The notes below the pieces were generated by a model that was not told where the DNA came from, searched no databases, and worked only from the letters and a program-made list of their open reading frames with translations. The translations under genes and the position numbers were made by a program. From Bacillota bacterium (GTDB taxonomy: Bacteria; Bacillota; Clostridia; Christensenellales; Pumilibacteraceae): a DNA stretch of 37,568 nucleotides. How positions within the stretch are numbered: position 1 is the stretch's first letter; each line of letters starts with the position of its first letter. The stretch lies in assembly GCA_009783985.1 (NCBI GenBank), contig WQVM01000007.1, positions 1 through 37,568 of the forward strand. The letters are read 5' to 3'. Below are positions 21,541 to 30,093 of this stretch, piece by piece.

Positions 21541-21557
21541 GTACATAGGAGAAATCA

Positions 21558-22820
21558 ATGCAAAAGAAGATTATAATTGAGGGGGGACGCCGTTTGGAGG
21601 GCAGTTGCCGTATTAAGGCGGCTAAGAATTCTGTGCTGCCTATTTTGGCGTGTACTGTGCTGTGTAGCGGTGAGGTAAGATTACATAATTGTCCTAATAT
21701 CAGCGATATACGGGATATGTTGGAGATTCTTAGAAGTCTTGGAGCTAAGGTAAGCACACACGGGATTATTTCGGGGGATATAACTATTGACTGCCGTTAT
21801 GTGGATAAGACGGCGGTTACAGGGGATTTGACATCGGCGATACGGTCGAGTATTTTTCTTTTAGGACCTATTGTGACAAGGTTTGGGCAAGGTATTGTCA
21901 GTAGTCCGGGGGGGTGTCAAATCGGAAGCAGACCTATTGATATTCATTTGGACGGACTCAAGGCATTAGGTGTTGATATAGATGACCAAAATTGCCTAAT
22001 ACGGTGCAGTGTAAAAACAGGAAAACTTGTAGGCGGTGATATCCGACTTAAAATGCCCAGTGTAGGAGCTACCGAAAATCTTATGATGGCAGCGGTGCTT
22101 GCAGTTGGCAGAACAGTAATAAGTAATGCGGCAAAAGAGCCGGAGATAGTCGACCTAGCTAATTTTATAAATGCTATGGGCGGCAATGTGCAAGGGGCAG
22201 GAACGAGTGAAATTGTCATTGACGGAGTGGACGGACTTGTAGGGGGTGACTTTACTCCTATACCTGACCGTATTGTTGCAGGGACATATATGATTGGGTG
22301 TGCTATGTGTGGCGGTTGTGTGCGTTTAGAGGGAGCGAATTTGGGGCATTTGGGTGCACTACAAACGGTGTTAGAAAAAACAGGTGTGGGGGTGTTTGGC
22401 GATAGCAATCATATTATTGTTGAGAGCAACGGAAACCTTATAAGTCCGGGAAGAATTGAGACGGAGGTTTATCCAGGGTTTGCGACCGATTTGCAGGCAC
22501 AACTGATGGCGATGCTTGCGGTAACAAAAGGCGAAAGTATAATTGTAGAAAACCTTTTTGAGACACGATTTAGACACGCCGAAGAGCTAACAAAAATGGG
22601 TGCGGATATAGATGTAGTCAACAAGTCGGCTATTATTAAGGGCGTAAAGAGGCTTGTAGGGGCAGAAGTGAACGCTTTTGACCTAAGAGGCGGTGCGGCA
22701 ATGGTCTTAGCAGGGCTTGCGGCTAATGGCACAACAGTAGTCAGTGATGTGCATTATATCGAGCGTGGATATGAGAACATTGTTGGAGATTTGAGAGGAC
22801 TGGGGGCGGAGATAAAATAA
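21558..22820 (+). CDS. murA: UDP-N-acetylglucosamine 1-carboxyvinyltransferase
   Basis: 420 residues, the normal MurA length. First committed step of peptidoglycan synthesis: transfer of enolpyruvate from PEP to UDP-GlcNAc in the cytosol. Motifs: RLEGSCRIKAAKNSVLPILA with the conserved Lys-Asn pair. The catalytic Cys is C120 in SPGGCQIGSRPIDIH, equivalent to Cys115, so the enzyme should be fosfomycin-sensitive in type. Further blocks are VGATENLMMAAVLA and the C-terminal DLRGGAAMVLAGLAA. Shine-Dalgarno AGGAG lies 8 bp before the ATG. It is preceded by a terminator-containing structured region and followed directly by a G-family palindrome. Confidence 0.97.
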   Translation: MQKKIIIEGGRRLEGSCRIKAAKNSVLPILACTVLCSGEVRLHNCPNISDIRDMLEILRSLGAKVSTHGIISGDITIDCRYVDKTAVTGDLTSAIRSSIFLLGPIVTRFGQGIVSSPGGCQIGSRPIDIHLDGLKALGVDIDDQNCLIRCSVKTGKLVGGDIRLKMPSVGATENLMMAAVLAVGRTVISNAAKEPEIVDLANFINAMGGNVQGAGTSEIVIDGVDGLVGGDFTPIPDRIVAGTYMIGCAMCGGCVRLEGANLGHLGALQTVLEKTGVGVFGDSNHIIVESNGNLISPGRIETEVYPGFATDLQAQLMAMLAVTKGESIIVENLFETRFRHAEELTKMGADIDVVNKSAIIKGVKRLVGAEVNAFDLRGGAAMVLAGLAANGTTVVSDVHYIERGYENIVGDLRGLGAEIK

Positions 22821-22834
22821 AAGAAGAAAGAAAA

Positions 22835-22949
22835 AGGATAACTATTATTCGGGCGAACAATGTTCGCCCCTACGACGGGATGTTCAACTGCACTAGAAAA
22901 TTCAATCATAGGGGCTGGCATTGCCTGCCCGAATAATAATTATCTTTAT
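22835..22949. repeat. G-family palindrome
   Basis: AAGGATAACTATTATTCGGG, GCGAACAATGTTCGCCCCTA and, on the far arm, GGGGCTGGCATTGCCTGCCC then GAATAATAATTATCTTTA. The two outer arms pair. The 316-bp gap from murA otherwise holds the promoter and leader of the next lipoprotein. Confidence 0.85.
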
Positions 22950-22982
22950 ATTAAAAACAATCAATCCATATGACAAAAATGC

Positions 22983-23011
22983 TTGCTTTTGTTAGGTTAA
23001 TATGATAATAT
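22983..23011 (+). promoter_or_regulatory. Promoter of the 23137 lipoprotein
   Basis: TTGCTT at 22983-22988, 17-bp spacer, TAATAT at 23006-23011. It is weaker than the promoters of the other two lipoproteins of this type. Confidence 0.6.
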
Positions 23012-23028
23012 AAATATATACACAGTTC

Positions 23029-23127
23029 AATTTGACTAAAGTCAAATGCGTTCAAAAAGGGTACCCTTTTTGGTTTCTTGCTACTTGTTGCAAGAAACCA
23101 GTGTATAAAAAATATTGATTATAGGAG
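23029..23127 (+). promoter_or_regulatory. Two-hairpin lipoprotein leader, copy 3
   Basis: An extra hairpin TTTGAC/GTCAAA (23031-23046) comes first. Hairpin 1 is AAAAAGGGTACCCTTTTT (23054-23071). Hairpin 2 is GGTTTCTTGC/GCAAGAAACC with an 8-nt loop (23072-23099). ATATTGATTA (about 23112-23121) and AGGAGAG follow. Confidence 0.72.
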
Positions 23128-23136
23128 AGCAATCAA

Positions 23137-24255
23137 ATGAAAAGAATTTCAAAACTACTGGTCGTTATTATGCTTGCATGTGCTATGGGTATAAGTGTAT
23201 TTGCATTGACAGCTTGCGGTGGTAATGACGGTAATATCCCTATCCCTAATCCGGGTGACGGGGCTAATGTTAATCTAGGCAACGAGCGTGGTGCAATAAG
23301 CCTTGAAAGAATCGAGGAGCTTATTATAGGCTGGGTAGACCTAGTCGAAGAGGGCGGAATGACAGACTTTTCGGCTTATCATAGGGCAGGTAGGCTGTCG
23401 ACTGATTTTGCGATAAGAGGTAACGAAGCTATTGCGGGAGGGATATTTATTGGTTATTGCGGTGAGGAGGATTGCTATTATTGTTATAATGATGAGTGTC
23501 ATTATGACGAAGATTCAGAGATGAGTTTGTACTGGCGTAACGGAGTTGCTTACGAAAGAGAGGGGGAAAATAGATTTGTAATATTTGGTGAACAAGCTGA
23601 CCTGCAAGCAATGGTCAAGGATGTATTGTCAGGGGATTTGATGGATATAGCTTATGACTTTAGATATTATTACGAATATCTGTTTGAGGAGTTTGAGATA
23701 GTCGGAACAGAATATGCACGAGGCTACAGGATTACAATTACAGAGATAATAGATTGTGACGAGTGTTGTTCTATTTATTATTACGACGAGGCAATGTCTA
23801 TTGTTATTGCCTTTGCTAGCAACGGAAGGCTTTTGGGTGTGACAATGTCCGCATCAGAATGGGAATATGATGATTTTGGGGCTAGTTATGTGACTTTGAG
23901 TATAGTTTGGAATAGACCTACTCTAAACTTCCCTAATGATTTGGGTGGCTTTTTGAGACCGTCAGCGGATAGTGTAATAGGTATAGAGTTTCTAGAGACA
24001 TGGTGGAGTTCGGCGGTCGTAGGTGATAGCAGGTGGGTTGACACACGCTTGGATCTTGACTTGGGTGATGACGAGCCTTGGCACTGGACATGGGACAGTG
24101 CGATCTTTGAGGCAAGTAATGGCAATGTTATTATAGAATCATTTGGTGACATGGCACGACTTACCTTTGTAGCAGAGGGAGAAGTAACAATTACAGCAAG
24201 AAGTGTTGTTAATCCTGCGGTATATGCTACTTTAGACCTTACTATAACAGCGTAA
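23137..24255 (+). CDS. Large acidic lipoprotein with Cys cluster and Ig-like end
   Basis: 372 residues. The type II signal peptide ends in LTACGG (lipid Cys about 27). The middle domain (about 50-260) is rich in acidic and aromatic residues and resembles the LppX/DUF6612-type lipid-binding lipoproteins in layout (YWRNGVAYEREGENRFVIFG). It contains CGEEDCYYCYNDECHYDED and later DCDECCSIYYYDE, unusual for an exported Firmicute protein. The C-terminal 90 residues look like a bacterial Ig-like (Big-2) domain, ending VNPAVYATLDLTITA. It is probably at the cell surface with unknown ligand; metal binding by the Cys cluster is inference. AGGAGAG precedes the ATG; its own terminator is at 24285-24323. 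Confidence 0.75.
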   Translation: MKRISKLLVVIMLACAMGISVFALTACGGNDGNIPIPNPGDGANVNLGNERGAISLERIEELIIGWVDLVEEGGMTDFSAYHRAGRLSTDFAIRGNEAIAGGIFIGYCGEEDCYYCYNDECHYDEDSEMSLYWRNGVAYEREGENRFVIFGEQADLQAMVKDVLSGDLMDIAYDFRYYYEYLFEEFEIVGTEYARGYRITITEIIDCDECCSIYYYDEAMSIVIAFASNGRLLGVTMSASEWEYDDFGASYVTLSIVWNRPTLNFPNDLGGFLRPSADSVIGIEFLETWWSSAVVGDSRWVDTRLDLDLGDDEPWHWTWDSAIFEASNGNVIIESFGDMARLTFVAEGEVTITARSVVNPAVYATLDLTITA

Positions 24256-24284
24256 AGCTATCTAATTAAAAAATATAAAATCTC

Positions 24285-24323
24285 AAAACATCCTGTCATA
24301 ATATGCATGACGGGGTGTTTTTT
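24285..24323 (+). terminator. Terminator of the 23137 lipoprotein
   Basis: A 12-bp stem AACATCCTGTCA/TGACGGGGTGTT (two G-T pairs) followed by T. Two further small hairpins lie in the 24325-24450 stretch: CGTCTC/GAGACG at about 24388-24402 and GCAAAAACT/AGTTTTTTGC at about 24412-24438. Confidence 0.9.
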
Positions 24324-24455
24324 ATGCTATAGGAATTATCGTCCAACGGAATAGCTGTGCATCAACAAAAAGCATCAGCGATTCGTCTCGCAGAGACGAT
24401 TTTGTTCTATAGGCAAAAACTTCTTTTTAGTTTTTTGCTAGGGGGTGTTTTTTGC

Positions 24456-24484
24456 TTGCAAATTATTTTGAGATGGTGTATACT
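24456..24484 (+). promoter_or_regulatory. Promoter upstream of the rnjA leader RNA
   Basis: TTGCAA at 24456-24461, 17-bp spacer, TATACT at 24479-24484. Transcription would start near 24491, about 195 nt before rnjA. Confidence 0.7.
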
Positions 24485-24490
24485 AAGGTT

Positions 24491-24626
24491 AAAATTATTT
24501 ATTCTTAGTTAGTGAAAGTTTTGCTTTTACTCTAGGACTTTAACTAAATAATGTTGCGGAGTATAGAAACGGCTTTTTATTTTATGCTGTTATGGGAATC
24601 TATACATAAAACCGCTTAGTTTTTTT
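24491..24626 (+). ncRNA. Putative structured RNA ending in a terminator-like stem, upstream of rnjA
   Basis: Read by eye, the transcript folds into two domains. Domain 1: hairpin AGTGAAAG/CTTTTACT (24521-24541) inside a longer helix TTAGTT/AACTAA with flanking ATTAT/ATAAT. Domain 2: GCGG (24556-24559) pairs with CCGC (24612-24615), enclosing GTATAG/CTATAC and AACGGC/GCTGTT. After CCGC comes TTAGTTTTTTT. A promoter before it and a U-run after it fit a 136-nt small RNA or an attenuating leader of RNase J. It does not match any RNA family I recognise. Confidence 0.45.
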
Positions 24627-24685
24627 GTGGTGTTAATTTGGAATTGTGGATTTGTTCTGCAATTTAAGTTTATTTTAGGAGATAT

Positions 24686-26365
24686 ATGAGTAATATTAAA
24701 AAAACAACAGAACCGGCAATCAAGGTAACCTTTTTGGGTGGTGTCGGCGAAATCGGCAAGAATATGACGGCATTGGAGTTTGGTGACGATATTATCGTTG
24801 TTGATTGCGGGCTGGCTTTTCCTAGTAGTGATATGCCGGGGGTAGACTTGGTTATACCTGACTATTCCTACCTATTCAATAACCGCCACAAGGTTAGGGG
24901 AATTGTTTTGACGCACGGACACGAGGACCACATCGGAGCGTTGCCTTTTGTGCTAAAAGATGTGCCTGTGCCTGTATTCGGAACAAAGTTGACCCTAGCT
25001 ATACTTGACGGCAAACTTAGGGAGCATAAGGTAGACGAACCTAATTTGGTGACAGTCAAGCCTAAGAGTATCGTTAAGTTAGGTAATTCGTTTAAGGTCG
25101 AATTTATTCAGGTCAACCACTCAATAAGCGGCAGTTGCGCTATTGCTATTCATACGCCTATCGGAGTTGTTGTGCATAGCGGTGACTTTAAGGTTGACTA
25201 CACCCCTATTGACGGAGCGACTACGGATCTAGCAAGGCTAGGTGAGTTGGGCGGTAGAGAAGTCTTGTTATTTATGTGCGAAAGCACCAATGTGGAGCGA
25301 AGCGGACACTCTATGAGCGAGCAGGTTGTCGGGGTAAGTCTTGACGGGATTTTTGCCGACAATATGGATAGACGGATTTTGGTAGCTACATTTGCAAGTA
25401 ATATCCACAGGCTACAACAAATAATTGACCTTGCTAAGAAGTACAAACGAAAGGTTGCTTTTAGCGGTCGCAGTATGATTAACATCAGTGACAGTGCGGC
25501 AAAAATCGGAGAACTTAGATTCTCGCCCGAAGATATTATTGATATTGACAAGATTAACAATTTTGCGGACAAGGAGCTTGTTATTATTACGACAGGAAGT
25601 CAGGGCGAGCCTATGAGCGCCCTTACAAGAATGTCAAGCAATGAGTTTAATAAGGTCAAGCTAGGAATTAACGATACTATTGTTATAAGTGCGTCACCCA
25701 TACCGGGTAACGAGAGAATGATTTATAGCGTTATCAACAATTTGTATAAACTTGGTACGAGAGTTATTTACGAAAGCTTGAGAGATGTTCATGTTAGCGG
25801 ACATGCTTATGCCGAAGAGCTAAAACTTTTTCATAGCCTTTTGCGTCCTAAGTTTTTTGTGCCGGTGCATGGTGAGTATAGACATCTCAAAAGACACGCC
25901 GAGTTAGCCGAAAAAATGGGAATGAGGTCGGTTGATGTTTTTGTGCCTGAGATAGGTAATCAGATTGAGATTACTAAGCGTGCTATGAGAATGCTTGACA
26001 ATGTGTCATCGGGGAGTTTGCTTGTTGACGGACTTGGTGTGGGTGAGGTAGGTAACACAGTCCTGAGAGACCGTAAGCATTTGGCGGAAGAAGGTTTTTT
26101 TGTAGTTACGGCAGGTATTGATAGCCGTAGCGGTGAGCTTACAACTTTAGAGTTTTCGTCAAGAGGTTTTGTATACGAAAAAGAAGCCGAAGATGTCTAT
26201 AAGTCGTGTGACGAAATTGTGCGAGGAATAATCGGAAGCCTCGACCTAAGAGATTTTAGTGATTACAACTTACTAAAAACCAACATACGCAACGAAATCA
26301 AAAGACACCTATTCAGACGCACAAGAAAAAATCCTTTTATATTAGTTGCTGTTGTGACTATTTAA
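24686..26365 (+). CDS. rnjA: Ribonuclease J
   Basis: 559 residues, the normal RNase J size. It is a metallo-beta-lactamase/beta-CASP nuclease with 5'-3' exonuclease and endonuclease activity in mRNA decay and rRNA maturation. The zinc motif HGHEDH is at residues 77-82, with later His/Asp ligands in VNHSISGSCAIAI and VVHSGDFKVDYTP. beta-CASP blocks include ATFASNIHRLQQIID, ITTGSQGEPMSALTRM and VHVSGHAYAEELKLF, then PKFFVPVHGEYRHL. Shine-Dalgarno AGGAG is 7 bp before the ATG. mfd follows after 10 bp, likely in one operon. A structured leader lies upstream, notable because RNase J often responds to RNA structure. Confidence 0.96.
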   Translation: MSNIKKTTEPAIKVTFLGGVGEIGKNMTALEFGDDIIVVDCGLAFPSSDMPGVDLVIPDYSYLFNNRHKVRGIVLTHGHEDHIGALPFVLKDVPVPVFGTKLTLAILDGKLREHKVDEPNLVTVKPKSIVKLGNSFKVEFIQVNHSISGSCAIAIHTPIGVVVHSGDFKVDYTPIDGATTDLARLGELGGREVLLFMCESTNVERSGHSMSEQVVGVSLDGIFADNMDRRILVATFASNIHRLQQIIDLAKKYKRKVAFSGRSMINISDSAAKIGELRFSPEDIIDIDKINNFADKELVIITTGSQGEPMSALTRMSSNEFNKVKLGINDTIVISASPIPGNERMIYSVINNLYKLGTRVIYESLRDVHVSGHAYAEELKLFHSLLRPKFFVPVHGEYRHLKRHAELAEKMGMRSVDVFVPEIGNQIEITKRAMRMLDNVSSGSLLVDGLGVGEVGNTVLRDRKHLAEEGFFVVTAGIDSRSGELTTLEFSSRGFVYEKEAEDVYKSCDEIVRGIIGSLDLRDFSDYNLLKTNIRNEIKRHLFRRTRKNPFILVAVVTI

Positions 26366-26375
26366 GTATTTTTGA

Positions 26376-29300
26376 GTGAGTAGTAATGGGCTAAAAAACA
26401 TACTATCCTCTCCATTAGGCAAAAGAGGACAAATTCAAGAGGCGGTGTTGCAAAAGTGCGATATCGCTGTTTTTGGTTTGCCGTCAGCCGAACGAGCAGT
26501 GACGGCGGTTGTGTCGGCTATGAGTGGGTGCAATGTGCTGTATATTGCCCCTGATTTTGTCACGGCAGGGGTTGCCTTTGAGCAAATCAATGCGTTGACA
26601 GGCAATGCGGTACTGCTACCGTCTGTGGTTGATGTGCTTACCTATAGACGGAGCGAGTCTAGGGAGTCGGTATATAAGAGAATAGAAGCATTGTATAAGA
26701 TTGAAGGAATAGGGAGTAGTGAAAATGGAATAGTGGTTGTTGCTACGGCGGAGACTTTGTGTAATCTTTATCCTATGAGGGGTGCTTTGAGTGATGCTAC
26801 TGTCAGCCTAAAAGTCGGGGATAGTTTTGCACTAGACACTCTTGCACGGCTACTTGTTACAGCAGGATATAAGCGTGCCGTTAAAGTAGAGACCATAGGT
26901 GAGTTTGCCTTAAGAGGCGACATTTTGGACATCTTCGGAATAAACGGCAGGGCGGTTAGGTGCGAATTTTTTGGCGATACGCTGGAGAGTATCAGGACAC
27001 TTGATATAGATACTATGGTTTCGGCAGGTGCGATGAGCGAGGTTAGGATACTGCCTTGTTATGAGGAAGTCGGAATCAATGCCCAAAGTATAAAACTCAC
27101 TCAATGCGGGGATTTGGCAACCCAGATAATGGAGCGGGTAAATAGCGGAGATGTGTCGGCATATAAGTATTTGTTGCCTTATGTTAGAGAGCAGTTTTGC
27201 AGTCTTGACCAATTTTTGCCCGATGATTTTGTAGTCTTTTTTGACGAAAAAAAGCAAATCGAGGACAATTTAAGACTTGTTTATAGCGAGTATGAGAATA
27301 GATTTTCGGCACTTTTGATGCGTGGCGAAGTTTTGCCTGATGCACTCGGTGCTATCGTAGAGAGTGGCAAGGCAATAACTTTTGACAGGACAAAAATCTA
27401 CTTTAGTTCGGTCGGCGATATTTCGGGGTGTCCTACCATCAAGCCTGTCACCCAAGCTATGTCCAATTATACCCGTAATTTTGCAATGCTCCAAGATGAT
27501 ATTAAGGAATGGCAGAATGCAGGTTACAAGGTTATACTATGTGCAGGCGATATTGAAGGGGCAAACGGACTTAAAGAAAACCTAGGGATAGGCATAGACA
27601 TTATTCCCGATTTTGTCCCGTATGGTTGGGTTGATACAGACAGTCAAGTTGTCATAATAGGCACGCACAATCTCTTTGCAAAAAGCCGAAAAAGTGGTGG
27701 TAAGTCAGGAGCAAAAAGTGCAAAAACCAAACTGCAATCTGTACCTAAAGAGGGTGATTTTGTTGTGCATTCTCAGCACGGTATCGGACTTTGTGAGGGT
27801 GTCAAGACTATCACCACAAGCGGTTATAGCAGGGACTATGCGACAATTATTTATGCAGGGGACGGCAAGATTTATGTCCCTATCGAAAATCTTGACAGCC
27901 TGAGTCTATATCAAGGCGGTGAGCAATCGCCGACACTCAATAAGTTAGGCGGCAACGATTGGGAAAAAACCAAAGCACGGGTCAAAAAATCCGTGAGTGC
28001 GATGGCTTTTGACCTTATGGGTTTGTACGGTGAACGCAGTCAAAAAAAAGGTTATATATACAGTGGCGGCGAGGAGCTTTTGGAAGAGTTTGAGAGTGCT
28101 TTTCCGTACACTGAGACCGATGACCAACTGACGGCAATCGCCGAGAGTATCGGTGACCTTAGACAAGGCAAAATAATGGACCGCCTGCTTTGCGGTGATG
28201 TCGGATACGGCAAAACCGAGGTTGCTTTGAGGGTTGCTTTTAGAGTAATAATAGAAGGTAAGCAAGCCGTCATACTTGCACCCACAACTATACTAGCAAG
28301 ACAACACGCCGAAACGGCAAAAAAAAGAATGGAGGCTTTTGGGGTCAAAGTCGCCTCACTTACAAGATTTGAAAGTCCAGCAAATATCAAGAAGGTTTTG
28401 GATGATTTGGCTGCAGGCAAAGTTGACCTTGTTATAGGAACTCATAGACTACTTAGCAAAGATGTCAAATTCAAGGATTTGGGACTACTTATATTAGATG
28501 AGGAGCAACGCTTCGGAGTTGCCGATAAGGAAAAAATCAAACTACTCAAAAAAGACATCAATGTACTTACCCTGTCCGCAACACCCATACCGAGGACGCT
28601 ACACCTTAGTCTAATCGGCGTTAGGGACATCAGCGTGTTAGACACACCGCCTGCTGATAGGATACCCGTGCAGACTTTTGTCAGCGAGTATACGGAAGGG
28701 CTGGCGGCGGCGGCAATTGAGAGGGAACTGTCACGGAGCGGCAAGGTTTTTGTCGTGTATAACCGTGTAGAAAAAATCGAAAGTTTTGCTGCGAGTATTG
28801 CCTCACTTGCACCCAAAGCTAAGGTCGTTGTGGGTCACGGTCAGATGACCGCCGATAGATTAGAGAGGGCAATAGATAGTTTTGTGCATGGAGATGCGGA
28901 TATTTTGGTCGCAAGCACCATTATCGAAAATGGTCTAGACATCGCTGTCGCTAATACTATGATTGTAGCCGATGCAGATAGACTTGGACTTAGTCAACTA
29001 TATCAACTTAGGGGCAGAGTAGGTCGTGGCAATCGCTTGGCTTATGTGTTTTTTACTTATGACGGTCGCAAGTCTCTTACCGATACAGCATACAAAAGGC
29101 TAGAAGCAATCACGCAGTTTACGCAATTCGGGAGCGGTTTTAAGATTGCTATGAGGGATTTGGAGATTAGGGGTGCCGGTAATGTTATGGGACGGGAGCA
29201 ACACGGGCATATGGAAAAAGTCGGTTACGATATGTATTGCCGTCTGCTTGGCGAAGCGGTTGCCGAGCTAAAAGGAGAAACTCCCGACGAGGCTTTTGGG

Positions 29301-29714
29301 GGAGATGAGGTCAAGACAGTTATTGATTACAGTGCCTACTTGCCTAAAGGTTATGTGTCAGGCAGTGAGGAGCGTATGGCTTTGTATGCAAAAATCGCCA
29401 GAGTTGGCTCAATTGCCGAAAAAGACGGGCTAATCAGCGAGATAAAGGATATTTATGGCACACCGCCTCAGTCAGCCGTCAACCTTGTGGGGGTAGGGCT
29501 TATCAAAAATCTTAGTCGCAAAATGGGTGCAAATTGTGTCAAAGTAACAAAAGGCGAAATCAGCCTATCTTTCAAAGATGTCGGGTCACTCAAAGAAAAT
29601 GTCTTTAGAAAAGCAACAAAATATGGTGGCAGACTTAATGTTGAACGCAATCCCGTGATAAATTTTGGTAATCAAGGGTCATACGAGAGTTTTATGCGTT
29701 TTTTGACAGAATAG
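26376..29714 (+). CDS. mfd: Transcription-repair coupling factor
   Basis: 1112 residues, full family length. It removes RNA polymerase stalled at DNA damage and recruits UvrA. The UvrB-like N-terminal module comes first; the RNA polymerase interaction domain starts near 459 (GDFVVHSQHGIGLCEGVKTI). Then come the SF2 translocase: Walker A LCGDVGYGKTEVAL (about 605-613), Walker B as LILDEEQRFGV (about 707) and motif III TLSATPIPRTLHLS. Motifs V-VI are NGLDIAVANTMIVADADRLG then LSQLYQLRGRVGRGNRLAYV. The C-terminal TRCF domain is complete. It starts at GTG 26376, without a clear Shine-Dalgarno, 10 bp after rnjA. Confidence 0.96.
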   Translation: MSSNGLKNILSSPLGKRGQIQEAVLQKCDIAVFGLPSAERAVTAVVSAMSGCNVLYIAPDFVTAGVAFEQINALTGNAVLLPSVVDVLTYRRSESRESVYKRIEALYKIEGIGSSENGIVVVATAETLCNLYPMRGALSDATVSLKVGDSFALDTLARLLVTAGYKRAVKVETIGEFALRGDILDIFGINGRAVRCEFFGDTLESIRTLDIDTMVSAGAMSEVRILPCYEEVGINAQSIKLTQCGDLATQIMERVNSGDVSAYKYLLPYVREQFCSLDQFLPDDFVVFFDEKKQIEDNLRLVYSEYENRFSALLMRGEVLPDALGAIVESGKAITFDRTKIYFSSVGDISGCPTIKPVTQAMSNYTRNFAMLQDDIKEWQNAGYKVILCAGDIEGANGLKENLGIGIDIIPDFVPYGWVDTDSQVVIIGTHNLFAKSRKSGGKSGAKSAKTKLQSVPKEGDFVVHSQHGIGLCEGVKTITTSGYSRDYATIIYAGDGKIYVPIENLDSLSLYQGGEQSPTLNKLGGNDWEKTKARVKKSVSAMAFDLMGLYGERSQKKGYIYSGGEELLEEFESAFPYTETDDQLTAIAESIGDLRQGKIMDRLLCGDVGYGKTEVALRVAFRVIIEGKQAVILAPTTILARQHAETAKKRMEAFGVKVASLTRFESPANIKKVLDDLAAGKVDLVIGTHRLLSKDVKFKDLGLLILDEEQRFGVADKEKIKLLKKDINVLTLSATPIPRTLHLSLIGVRDISVLDTPPADRIPVQTFVSEYTEGLAAAAIERELSRSGKVFVVYNRVEKIESFAASIASLAPKAKVVVGHGQMTADRLERAIDSFVHGDADILVASTIIENGLDIAVANTMIVADADRLGLSQLYQLRGRVGRGNRLAYVFFTYDGRKSLTDTAYKRLEAITQFTQFGSGFKIAMRDLEIRGAGNVMGREQHGHMEKVGYDMYCRLLGEAVAELKGETPDEAFGGDEVKTVIDYSAYLPKGYVSGSEERMALYAKIARVGSIAEKDGLISEIKDIYGTPPQSAVNLVGVGLIKNLSRKMGANCVKVTKGEISLSFKDVGSLKENVFRKATKYGGRLNVERNPVINFGNQGSYESFMRFLTE

Positions 29715-29885
29715 GGAGTAGGGAGTAGGGAATAGGGTGGTTCAAGTCGTAGGGGCGGATGTCCCCAGCCGCCTGAATACTTTCAAATCCTTATACTATA
29801 ATAATGATAATTATCATTCGGGCGGTCGAGGATGCCCGCCCCTACAGCAAGGATGCCCACTAACAACTAATCACTAAACACTAAT
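29713..29885. repeat. Heptamer run and G-family palindrome after mfd
   Basis: GGGAGTA/GGGAGTA/GGGAATA units at 29713-29733 directly follow the mfd stop. A full G palindrome is at 29743-29848 (GTCGTAGGGGCGGATGTCCC to GGATGCCCGCCCCTAC). A CACTAAC/AACTAATCACTAA run is at 29858-29884. No coding sequence is seen in this 379-bp gap. Confidence 0.8.
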
Positions 29886-30000
29886 ATATATACAGTTACA
29901 CCTTTTTGCTTGTCGACTATTACATAATAGGGGTTTGATTGCGGATAATACGCATAAGGACAAGTTGGGCAAAAAATTTGTAATTGCTTGTCCAAAATAC

Positions 30001-30067
30001 TTGACACAGGTCTAAAAGGTATGTATAATATTAATGTTAAAGTATACATTTATACCTTTATGTATAC
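30001..30067 (+). promoter_or_regulatory. Promoter and 5' hairpin of the surface protein
   Basis: TTGACA at 30001-30006, 17-bp spacer, TATAAT at 30024-30029, a consensus promoter. The leader contains the perfect hairpin AGTATACAT/ATGTATACT (30041-30068) and ends in AAGGAG. An inverted pair GGACAAG (29958-29964)/CTTGTCC (29987-29993) flanks the region just upstream of the -35 box and may be an operator. Confidence 0.8.
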
Positions 30068-30093
30068 TGTATTCTAAGGAGTAAACCAAAACA

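Noticed and set aside
24491-24626. 6S RNA, tmRNA, SRP RNA or RNase P RNA
   Set aside because: None of the conserved sequence blocks of these RNAs that I know is present, and the length is short for most of them.
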